6,243 nt of DNA from Fimbriimonadales bacterium (GTDB lineage Bacteria > Armatimonadota > Fimbriimonadia > Fimbriimonadales > Fimbriimonadaceae): contig JAPLCS010000322.1 in the NCBI GenBank assembly GCA_026392145.1, positions 1-6,243 on the forward strand, given 5' to 3'. Made by a program: the position numbers and the translations under genes. Each line of letters starts with the position of its first letter. Positions within the stretch are counted from its first letter, which is position 1. Under the pieces are notes generated by a model. It searched no databases, was not told the origin of the DNA, and saw only the letters and a program-made list of their open reading frames with translations. Of the stretch, positions 1 through 5,894 are shown piece after piece.

Positions 1-12
1 AACGAGCGGCAT
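1..12 (-). CDS. Start of a further downstream gene of the ABC/TPR unit (4 codons only)
   Basis: Reading leftward past the stop of the TPR-like gene, an ATG lies at positions 12-10 and is followed by codons for Pro, Leu and Val before the window ends. An SD-like AAGGA (26-22) overlaps the TAA of the preceding gene and sits 9 nt before the ATG, which is normal spacing. The 12-nt gap and shared direction fit a fourth cistron of the same transcription unit. Nothing can be said about the product. A chance ATG cannot be excluded, since the evidence is only the start codon, the SD and the position. Confidence 0.4.
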
Positions 13-24
13 TATTCTTCGTCC

Positions 25-1425
25 TTACTTTGGCTTGGCGCCTGGGACATCAAACAAATTGTCTGACTTATTGTAATCCTTACCAGTCTCAACGTAGTTC
101 TTTGTTTTGATAACTACAGGCTTGTCGGCCCACTCGCCTCTTAACAAGAGTTGATCTCTAGTGATAGGCATTGAGTAGAACAAGCACTTTTGACCAGGTC
201 TGATAGTTGTACTGATGTAATCAGGATTCACATCGGTCATCCCTTCACCATTCCATCCAAACTTATCTTGAATATGCTGTGGTGCCGAACGAGCGTTGTA
301 ATAGAATTCCATCACGTACTCATCCTGTGTGAACGGATACATGGTCGGGTCGCGACTCATGTCAATCTTCTTGTCAAATCGAGTGTTCCGAACGAATAAC
401 TGTTCTTGCAAGAAGGTCTCGGCAGTAGGCGGATCTAGCTTGACACTGTCCAGTTCCTTATCCCAGAGCAATCCTCCCTCAACGGCATTCTTGTAGTTCT
501 TGTCACGAAGAATGAAACGAATTCTAGTCCCTACAGGAAGAACGTTCCATGTTCCTTGTACTCGCAAAACACGATCAGCGGTTACGACCACCTTGGCAGA
601 GAAGCCCACGTTAAACGGCGGATTAACATCGTAATCAGTAAGCGGACGACCTTCTTTTCCAGCAAAGAAACCTCGCTGTGCCATTCGCACAATAGTGGTG
701 TCAAGGTTGCTGATAATCGTATCTTTGTTCTGACGAGCTTGAAAGTCTCTTCCCTGTTTATCGTCATCGATGCGCTTTTGTGCAACATCGAGCAACTTGT
801 ACCAGTTTTCTAACGATTTATCAGCTTGACCATTTCGCTCATAAAGTCGACCGAGAAGGTTCTTCCGGGCTGGAAGCATATCAGGTCGTTTATAGGCCTC
901 ATCCATCCACTTGACAGCTTTAGGATAGTCGTCATCAATCTTGTGATACCAAAGCCACGATTCCTCGAAAAACAGTTCGTACGTAGTATCGTTCTGTTTC
1001 GCTCCCTCCGCACCAAGCGCAAGAGCGGACGGCAAGTATCGACGGTCTGATCGCTGATCTTCATCAGTGAAGTTGTAACCAATGTGCCACATCCCAGTTG
1101 CATAAACGTCAATCTGGTGAGGATCCAAGAAGGTAACCAAACGAATAATCGGCAAGATTGCGTCGTAGTTTCCAGTTTCAAAGAACGAGTCGGCACGAAC
1201 CCAAAGAATCCCTGCAATCAGCTCTCTAAAGCCAGCCAATGCAAAGAGCATTTGGTCGGCAGAGAGGCTCCCAGAAACGAGATCGCGTCCACCCTTAACA
1301 GGACTATAATCTTCCTTCCAAGTTGGATAAACGCGGAAGGTGCTCCAACCAGCTTGGAAGCAACCTAAGATACACGCAAGAGCGATGAGCTTAGTTCGGA
1401 ATCCCTTTTTATTGACTCCAGCCAT
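25..1425 (-). CDS. Membrane-anchored TPR-like protein beside an ABC-2 exporter
   Basis: A 466-residue protein of unknown function. One hydrophobic stretch at about residues 12-30 follows a Lys/Arg-rich start and suggests a signal anchor or uncleaved signal peptide, putting the rest outside the cytoplasm. Residues about 50-220 look all-helical and TPR-like: FRELIAGILWVRAD (66-79), LDPH (100-103) and WHIGYNF (113-119) are followed by a helix-turn-helix with alternating Trp/Tyr/Leu (about 150-218). I recall this motif set from TPR-like proteins encoded beside ABC transporters in several bacterial phyla, but no function is established to my knowledge. Residues about 265-440 are predicted beta-rich, with alternating hydrophobics such as VVVTADRVLRVQGTW, and could be a separate domain. 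The ATG at 1425 is fixed by a strong SD 9 nt upstream inside the permease gene's end, so co-translation with the transporter is likely. The link to transport is inferred from context. Confidence 0.85.
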   Translation of the reverse strand: MAGVNKKGFRTKLIALACILGCFQAGWSTFRVYPTWKEDYSPVKGGRDLVSGSLSADQMLFALAGFRELIAGILWVRADSFFETGNYDAILPIIRLVTFLDPHQIDVYATGMWHIGYNFTDEDQRSDRRYLPSALALGAEGAKQNDTTYELFFEESWLWYHKIDDDYPKAVKWMDEAYKRPDMLPARKNLLGRLYERNGQADKSLENWYKLLDVAQKRIDDDKQGRDFQARQNKDTIISNLDTTIVRMAQRGFFAGKEGRPLTDYDVNPPFNVGFSAKVVVTADRVLRVQGTWNVLPVGTRIRFILRDKNYKNAVEGGLLWDKELDSVKLDPPTAETFLQEQLFVRNTRFDKKIDMSRDPTMYPFTQDEYVMEFYYNARSAPQHIQDKFGWNGEGMTDVNPDYISTTIRPGQKCLFYSMPITRDQLLLRGEWADKPVVIKTKNYVETGKDYNKSDNLFDVPGAKPK

Positions 1426-1429
1426 TGTC

Positions 1430-2215
1430 TTAAACCTCCTTTCGATCGAAAACGATCATGCCCAAAATGAGCATCACCACGATGTAAACCACACCATATA
1501 TGACCGCATTCAATGCATACATCAACGGGTTTGAAATTTGAGTTTCAGGGTTAATCAACGGGTTTTGAACGTTATAGCTTGCAAAGTTGGGCAGGATGTT
1601 AGTTACCAACCACGCCATTCCCTTTCCAAGTGCTGGTGAGTTCGGATTTCGGCTGAACGAGTCAAAGAACGGGAATCCTAGTGTGCCGATGAGATAAATC
1701 CCACCGCTCAAGAAGAAGTTCACCAAAGGTGCCACGAACGTTGACAAGAAAATCGCCACCGCAGAGAGCAAACTCATTTGCACAAAGAACATGGCAATTC
1801 CCTGAAGCAAGGATATTCCTTTTGCGACATCTTTCTGAAAAATTGCAAATTCAGCCACCGTGATAAGTCCCATAAAGCCCATCATGATCGCAAGCGCTGA
1901 AATTGCACCCAGATACTTCCCTACCAAGAACTGGTAGCGCTGTACTGGCTTCGAAAGAATCGTATAAATGGTTCGTCGCTCAACTTCGTTGGGCAACATG
2001 TATACGGTCAAGGTAATTGCAATGACCGCGCTGCTGAGCTGAACGATACCAAGAACAAAACCTGTAAGAACCGTTTTCTCAGATCGAGCCGAGAGCACTC
2101 CAAGCAACGGCGCGATGAACAAAAGAAGGGCTGCAATGAAGAAAATGATGAGAAGGACTTTCCGTCGAACAGCTTCGCCGACGGTCGCCTTTGCAATTGC
2201 TAGAATAGGTCTCAT
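1430..2215 (-). CDS. ABC-2 type transporter permease
   Basis: A 261-residue integral membrane protein, the expected size for a one-domain ABC-2 (NosY-like) permease. Hydrophobic segments lie at about 19-41, 50-73, 101-122, 137-160, 161-184 and 232-256, giving six membrane spans. Between spans 2 and 3 is the stretch EVERRTIYTILSKPVQRYQF (77-96) followed by LVGKYLG. This E-x-R...LSKP-R...GKYLG signature is typical of the cytoplasmic coupling region of this permease class. It should pair with the ATPase encoded just upstream as a homodimeric exporter; the substrate cannot be told from sequence. The ATG at 2215 comes 8 nt after the ATPase stop codon and has no evident SD, suggesting translational coupling. 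The C-terminus DRKEV ends just inside the membrane and its codons carry the SD of the next gene. Confidence 0.9.
   Translation of the reverse strand: MRPILAIAKATVGEAVRRKVLLIIFFIAALLLFIAPLLGVLSARSEKTVLTGFVLGIVQLSSAVIAITLTVYMLPNEVERRTIYTILSKPVQRYQFLVGKYLGAISALAIMMGFMGLITVAEFAIFQKDVAKGISLLQGIAMFFVQMSLLSAVAIFLSTFVAPLVNFFLSGGIYLIGTLGFPFFDSFSRNPNSPALGKGMAWLVTNILPNFASYNVQNPLINPETQISNPLMYALNAVIYGVVYIVVMLILGMIVFDRKEV
1433..1442 (-). promoter_or_regulatory. Strong ribosome binding site of the TPR-like gene
   Basis: The reverse strand reads AAAGGAGGTT here, nearly a full match to the anti-SD of 16S rRNA, with about 9 nt from GGAGG to the ATG at 1425. It is embedded in the last codons of the permease gene (the Lys-Glu-Val end), so ribosomes finishing the permease stop close to the next initiation site. 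Confidence 0.85.
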
Positions 2216-2223
2216 AATCGTAT

Positions 2224-3132
2224 TTACTTCGCCGTAACGGTCTCCACAAACAGGTCTTCGAGTCGCTTCTTCCGAGGCACGATGCTTTGAATTTTTCCAC
2301 CTTTAGCTCGTGTCCCGTCAATAATCGCATCAATGTCAGATTCAGCTGGAACGTCGAAGAGAACTCCATTTCCAAGTTCTAGAACGTTTCCATCATTAAT
2401 CTTCATGTCCGAAAGAATTTCTTTTTTCATGCCTTCGACGGTGATCTCGACTCGTCCACCAGCCAAGAGTTCGGTCAATTTGCCTTGTCGGGCAATGACA
2501 CCATGGTTGATAATGGCAACTCGGTCACAAATAAGTTCTACTTCACTCAATTCGTGTGAGGAAATGAAGACAGTTCGTCCCTCGTCACGGAAACTGAGAA
2601 TCAAATCTCGAATCTCTCGGTGAGCAATCGGGTCCAAACCACCTGTTGGCTCATCAAGGAACAGTAACTTTGGATCATTCAAAAGTGCTTGAGCCAAACC
2701 GATTCTCTGCTGCATCCCTTTCGAGAACTGAGAAATCGTTTTGGTTTTATCTCGGTGCAGGTTGACCTTTTCAAGCAACCCTTCCATCTTTGCAACGTCA
2801 GAGATTCCGAATAGTGAGCCGTAGAACTTCAGGATTTCCATCCCTGTCATGTACTCGTAGTAGTAGGGTCGCTCTGGAACGTAACTAATCAGCTTGTGAA
2901 CATCAAAGTCACCAAGCTCTTTTCCAAGTACGTACCCTTCACCTTCTGTAGCCTCAATAATGCTAAGTAGCATCTTGATGGTCGTTGTTTTCCCGGCACC
3001 GTTAGGCCCCAAAAATCCAAAAATCTCACCTTCTTCTACATGAAGGTTGAGTTTATCAACGACATTGACTAGACCGTGAGCTTTGCTTTTGTACGTCTTT
3101 GTAAGGTTTTTTGTTTCTATGGCGGCGGCCAA
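2224..3132 (-). CDS. ABC transporter ATP-binding protein
   Basis: A 302-residue nucleotide-binding subunit with a complete set of motifs: Walker A GPNGAGKTT (42-50), Q-loop position occupied by Glu in SYVPERPY (E87, common in this exporter subclass), signature SKGMQQR (137-143) instead of LSGGQ, Walker B LLFLDEP (156-162), D-loop GGLDP (164-168) and H-loop His in SSHELSE (H193). The last ~80 residues form a C-terminal extension ending LEDLFVETVTAK, as in CcmA/NatA/drug-export-type ATPases. It should power the permease encoded directly downstream. The start is a TTG: reading upstream there is an in-frame TAA at 3151-3153 and no ATG or GTG between, and a GGGAGGTG SD lies 8 nt before the TTG. 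Substrate unknown; a lipid, peptide or drug exporter or a membrane-remodelling ABC-2 system are all possible. Confidence 0.93.
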   Translation of the reverse strand: MAAAIETKNLTKTYKSKAHGLVNVVDKLNLHVEEGEIFGFLGPNGAGKTTTIKMLLSIIEATEGEGYVLGKELGDFDVHKLISYVPERPYYYEYMTGMEILKFYGSLFGISDVAKMEGLLEKVNLHRDKTKTISQFSKGMQQRIGLAQALLNDPKLLFLDEPTGGLDPIAHREIRDLILSFRDEGRTVFISSHELSEVELICDRVAIINHGVIARQGKLTELLAGGRVEITVEGMKKEILSDMKINDGNVLELGNGVLFDVPAESDIDAIIDGTRAKGGKIQSIVPRKKRLEDLFVETVTAK

Positions 3133-3140
3133 GGGTCGCG

Positions 3141-3148
3141 CACCTCCC
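3141..3148 (-). promoter_or_regulatory. Ribosome binding site that fixes the TTG start of the ABC ATPase gene
   Basis: The reverse strand reads GGGAGGTG, then 8 nt, then TTG at 3132. With the in-frame stop at 3151-3153 this leaves the TTG as the only reasonable start for a protein whose conserved ABC fold begins within a few residues. Confidence 0.85.
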
Positions 3149-3298
3149 GTTTATGATTTCGACCACAAGGATACCCGCACTTCGCTCTCAAAGGAGAATT
3201 CATACAAACTCCTCGCCGAAACTGGTATCGATTTGGTACCCCATAGGACAATACAGTGAAAAGAAAAGTTCCCATCCTAGCGTGATAAGTCAAACTAT

Positions 3299-3311
3299 GG
3301 AGGAATGAGGG
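3299..3311 (+). promoter_or_regulatory. Ribosome binding region of the flavoprotein gene (GTG start)
   Basis: Two SD-like blocks, GGAGG (3299-3303) and GAGGG (3307-3311), precede the GTG at 3319. The second has the better spacing at 7 nt; the first, at 15 nt, is too far. An in-frame TAA at 3286-3288 with no ATG, GTG or TTG before 3319 makes the GTG the only start that keeps the N-terminal Rossmann motif. Confidence 0.75.
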
Positions 3312-3318
3312 CAATCAA

Positions 3319-4698
3319 GTGAAGGCAGATATCGTGGTAATCGGTGCCGGAGCCGCTGGAATATTTGCTTCTTGGCGAGCCGCATCGTTGGGCTCCAAAG
3401 TCGTCCTTCTTGAAAAAACGCCTCGGATTGGAACTAAAATTCTCATCTCCGGGGGCGGTAAATGCAATATTTGCCACGATGGACCTATTGAGTCAGTCCT
3501 CAAAGCATTCAGACCCAAAGAAGCAAAATTCATCCGTCCCTCAGTCTACAAATTTCAAAATCATGAAATTGTCAAACTTCTTACTGACCGAGGGTTGCGG
3601 GTGTACACCCGACCAGACGGAAGAATCTTCCCCGTTGACCAAACAGCAAAAGATGTAGTCGGAATTCTCCATTCTATGCTTCGTGAGGCAGGCGTAAAAA
3701 TCTATCTCAACTCACCAGTTCAAGAAATAGTAACCAGTGGCAGTCAAGTGGTTGCGGTCAAAACTAAGCTGGGCGAAAAACACAAGCCTAATCACAAATC
3801 AGCTCAATCAATCACACATAAAGTACAGTACGGAGCTAAGGGACTTCTGACCGCTGTTCTTTCTGATGATTCAGACTCAGAAAACTACGAAGGTTTAGGA
3901 AATCAAACGATTGAATGCAACCAAGTAATTGTATGTTCCGGAGGTTCAAGCTATCCCAATTCAGGCACCACCGGAGACGGATGGGCGTGGATGAAATCAA
4001 TCGGGCATAGCGTGGAATGGATTCACGCAGCTCTTGCTCCTATCTATCTTGAAATTGATCCATACGACCCCGCATTATCCGGAGTCGCTCTTCGAAACAT
4101 CATACTCAAAGCAAAATCGGGTTCAAAGGAAATCGCCAGATGGCAAAATGACATGCTCTTCACTCACCAAGGAGTCTCGGGCCCCACAGTTCTAGGAGTC
4201 AGTCGAATAGTGGCAGAATCTATGGCAACATTACCAATCAGACTCGAAGCCGACCTAGTTCCTGAACTCAATCATGAAGCTCTGCAAACCCTCTTCCTAG
4301 GCGAAAATCCAAAAAAACTGGTGGCTACCGTCATCGAAGCATGGGTCCCAGAACGATTCGCCGCAAAGCTACTCACTCTTGTTCAAATCTCACCCGAAAC
4401 GACAATTGGAAAACTCGATAAAAAATCTAGAAATCGACTCATCGACACTCTCAAACTTTGTCCAATAGGGACTGTTCGCCATGTATCTCTTGAAAAAGGA
4501 GAAGTGGTCGCTGGTGGTGTGTCACTTGATGAAGTAGACGCACAGACCATGGAGTCAAAAATAGTAAGTGGACTCTACTTGTGCGGAGAAATCCTTGACA
4601 TTGCTGGTCCAGTCGGTGGATACAATCTCCAATCGGCTTTCTCAACTGGTTTTGTGGCTGGAGATACTGCCGCGAAAAAAGTCCTTTCTCGGGCTTAA
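3319..4698 (+). CDS. HI0933/BaiN-family FAD-dependent oxidoreductase
   Basis: A 459-residue soluble flavoprotein of the HI0933-like family (PF03486 type), often annotated NAD(P)/FAD-dependent or BaiN-like oxidoreductase. Seen: Rossmann loop GAGAAG (9-14) right after the first beta strand, acidic residue E32 in LLEK expected to bind the ADP ribose, GGGKCN (45-50), DGRIFP (100-105), SGGSSYPNSGTTGDGW (207-222), FTHQGVSGP (281-289), GGVSLDEVD (399-407) and a C-terminal FAD motif CGEILDIAGPVGGYN (422-436). All family landmarks are present in order, so the enzyme is probably active. No natural substrate is firmly known for most members, and I would not transfer the bile-acid role of BaiN. It is longer than the usual ~400-420 residues because of a polar insertion at about 150-195. 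The gene stands alone on this strand and converges with the FMN-protein gene 37 nt away. Confidence 0.92.
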   Translation: MKADIVVIGAGAAGIFASWRAASLGSKVVLLEKTPRIGTKILISGGGKCNICHDGPIESVLKAFRPKEAKFIRPSVYKFQNHEIVKLLTDRGLRVYTRPDGRIFPVDQTAKDVVGILHSMLREAGVKIYLNSPVQEIVTSGSQVVAVKTKLGEKHKPNHKSAQSITHKVQYGAKGLLTAVLSDDSDSENYEGLGNQTIECNQVIVCSGGSSYPNSGTTGDGWAWMKSIGHSVEWIHAALAPIYLEIDPYDPALSGVALRNIILKAKSGSKEIARWQNDMLFTHQGVSGPTVLGVSRIVAESMATLPIRLEADLVPELNHEALQTLFLGENPKKLVATVIEAWVPERFAAKLLTLVQISPETTIGKLDKKSRNRLIDTLKLCPIGTVRHVSLEKGEVVAGGVSLDEVDAQTMESKIVSGLYLCGEILDIAGPVGGYNLQSAFSTGFVAGDTAAKKVLSRA

Positions 4699-4735
4699 CT
4701 TTGTCCGGGAATGTTTCTTGACCCGATTAAAGATG

Positions 4736-5320
4736 TTAAGGTGCTAGCCAGGTTGCAGAATCAGGCGTATACTTGGCCCTCCAAGCGCCTTCAAACTCCA
4801 ACTTCAGTACTTCAATCTGACTCACGCGAGTGCGCACAACACAAAAATTTTGGTAACCAGGTACAGACTCTTCTTCAATGGGTTCCCGATCACGAAGCAA
4901 CTCTGGAATATTTGAAGTGGCCTCCGAAACCTCAAAAGAGGGTGCCAATGGTGCCAGATAACAACGCCTTGAGAGTAGTTGCATGTCGTTCCAGATGCTT
5001 TCCGCGAGTTCATTTTGATAATGAACTCGAGAGTATCCCCACACGCGGACTTGTAACTTGTGCGGAAACGAATAGAACAACCACGTGACAGGTGCATCAT
5101 TTTTCGATTGGAGGGCTTTCGGAGATCGAATGTCAGCGTTAAACCCTAACTCCCATCCTCCTTCTTCAAGTTCAGAAGCATGCCGCAAAGTAACCGTCCT
5201 AGATTCAGGTCCAAAGGCAGATAAAGTTGCATAGGTTGCAGTGTGAAACGGATGTTTTCTCTGCTTACTCGCAGTAACCACTTCCTTCCAACCAACACTT
5301 AAAAGTTCTTCTAATTCCAT
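4736..5320 (-). CDS. Pyridoxamine 5'-phosphate oxidase-like FMN-binding protein
   Basis: A 194-residue protein with the split-barrel look of the pyridoxamine 5'-phosphate oxidase (PNPOx)-like superfamily, closest in my reading to the Alr4036-type FMN-binding group. Seen: an early strand with TVTLRH (42-47), then NADIRSPKALQSK (61-73), where Arg65, Ser66 and Lys68 match the FMN-phosphate-binding RS-x-K pattern, then the core strands WLFYSFPHKLQVRVWGYSRV (80-99), which here has an aromatic-rich strand where PNPOx has its substrate face. The C-terminus (170-194: LKLEFEGAWRAKY...WLAP) resembles the PNPOx dimerisation tail with its closing W-x-x-P. It may be a true PNPOx-like oxidase or a flavin or F420-type reductase; substrate not decidable. 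The ATG at 5320 lies 11 nt after the stop of the upstream DUF2993-like gene and lacks a clear SD, so the two are probably one transcription unit with coupled translation. Confidence 0.8.
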   Translation of the reverse strand: MELEELLSVGWKEVVTASKQRKHPFHTATYATLSAFGPESRTVTLRHASELEEGGWELGFNADIRSPKALQSKNDAPVTWLFYSFPHKLQVRVWGYSRVHYQNELAESIWNDMQLLSRRCYLAPLAPSFEVSEATSNIPELLRDREPIEEESVPGYQNFCVVRTRVSQIEVLKLEFEGAWRAKYTPDSATWLAP

Positions 5321-5331
5321 GCCGAAATTGT

Positions 5332-5892
5332 TTAGGCCTCGCCGGTCAACACCGCTTTACCGATGATAAGTACTTCACCATCGGTATGACGCACCTCTGA
5401 AAATTCAACCGGTACAGGGAATATATCCGCTGTTACTATGGGATTAAGTTCTGTTAACTTTGTCGCAACCAAGTTTTTTAATCCGGCACCCATCGCCTCT
5501 GCAGAAATCAAATCAACAGAAAGAGCATCCTCTGAATCCATCTTGAGTACGGCCAATGCTTTTGCAGGAATAGGAACAATCACCGTTTTAATCGCATTCA
5601 TTTCGATACCCTGTTCGGTCACTGTCACCTGAAATGTATGGAGTCCCGCGGGGCTTAACTCTTCAAGAAACACTTCAATAGACTTAGCTCGCACCTTCGC
5701 AATGAATTCAAACTCACCTTTGCTCAAATGCAGTTGACCTGAGTTAACAAAAACCGGACCACCGTGAATTTTCACTTCATCAATCAAAAGTCCGACGGGG
5801 CTCATAAAGTGTGTGAGCGTCGTTTCGATTTTTCCCACACTGATAGAGCGATTCATGATGTACAAGTAGGGTACCGCAGTAGAATAAGACAT
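5332..5892 (-). CDS. DUF2993/LmeA-like putative lipid-binding protein
   Basis: A small beta-rich protein resembling the DUF2993 (LmeA) family, whose fold is a tubular lipid-binding domain. Counting from the TTG at 5913, VGLLIDEVKIHGGPVFVNSG (40-59) and the ending LTELNPIV...FPVPVEFSEVRHTDGEVLIIG (about 153-185) are the best matches: helix with LNP, the 'PVP' strand and a final 'DG.v.i.G' strand. LmeA binds phospholipid in mycobacteria, but unlike many relatives this copy has no signal peptide, so it would act in the cytoplasm or on the inner membrane face. Start uncertain: in-frame stop at 5929-5931; candidates are TTG 5913 (overlapping the divergent gene), ATG 5892 (chosen; first ATG, no overlap) and ATG 5856 (174 residues, best fit to where the family homology begins). 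None has a proper SD. It is followed 11 nt later by the FMN-protein gene. Assignment is by pattern recall; function inferred. Confidence 0.65.
   Translation of the reverse strand: MSYSTAVPYLYIMNRSISVGKIETTLTHFMSPVGLLIDEVKIHGGPVFVNSGQLHLSKGEFEFIAKVRAKSIEVFLEELSPAGLHTFQVTVTEQGIEMNAIKTVIVPIPAKALAVLKMDSEDALSVDLISAEAMGAGLKNLVATKLTELNPIVTADIFPVPVEFSEVRHTDGEVLIIGKAVLTGEA
5880..5886. promoter_or_regulatory. Symmetric -10-like heptamer between two divergent genes
   Basis: The plus strand reads TAGAATA. TAGAAT (5880-5885) matches the -10 consensus at five of six bases and ends 9 nt before the ATG at 5895. On the reverse strand the same bases read TATTCT (5886-5881), also of TAnnnT form, ending 24 nt before the ATG at 5856. 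No good -35 box is seen on either side. Function as a promoter is inferred. Confidence 0.35.
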
Positions 5893-5894
5893 CA

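Larger units (their letters stand above)
3133..3318. promoter_or_regulatory. Divergent intergenic region between ABC operon and flavoprotein gene
   Basis: These 186 nt separate two genes read outward, so promoters in both directions should lie here. Only weak candidates are visible. On the reverse strand, TATCCT (3174-3169) could be a -10 box about 37 nt before the TTG of the ATPase gene, leaving room for the SD; no good -35 is seen. On the plus strand, TACAGT (3252-3257) has a poor -35-like TCGATT (3228-3233) 18 nt upstream. I see no riboswitch-like fold or convincing operator. Promoter function is inferred from gene orientation more than from motifs. Confidence 0.45.

Noticed and set aside
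810..1217. 135-codon reverse-strand frame within the TPR-like gene
   Set aside because: Shifted-frame shadow of the real gene on the same strand; Arg/Leu/Thr-rich with no recognisable motif.
3241..3300. Inverted repeat CCATAG (3241-3246) / CTATGG (3295-3300) flanking the flavoprotein gene's leader
   Set aside because: Only 6 bp with a 48-nt gap and no second copy; expected by chance and not convincing as an operator or hairpin.
3111..3308. Plus-strand open frame of 65 codons across the divergent intergenic region
   Set aside because: No SD, begins inside the ABC ATPase gene on the other strand, low-complexity basic composition; a chance frame.
3305..3322. Five-codon reading frame (ATG AGG GCA ATC AAG TGA) overlapping the GTG start of the flavoprotein gene, like a leader peptide
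   Set aside because: The GGAGG block is just 1 nt before its ATG, too close for initiation, and no attenuator structure follows.
4689..4726. Possible terminator between the convergent genes (CGGG 4706-4709 with CCCG 4722-4725, or TCGGG 4689-4693 with CCCGA 4722-4726)
   Set aside because: Stems of only 4-5 bp, no U-tract on either strand; not a credible intrinsic terminator.
4711..5088. 125-codon plus-strand frame opposite the FMN-protein gene
   Set aside because: Antisense shadow; the reverse-strand frame shows clear PNPOx-like motifs and this one none.
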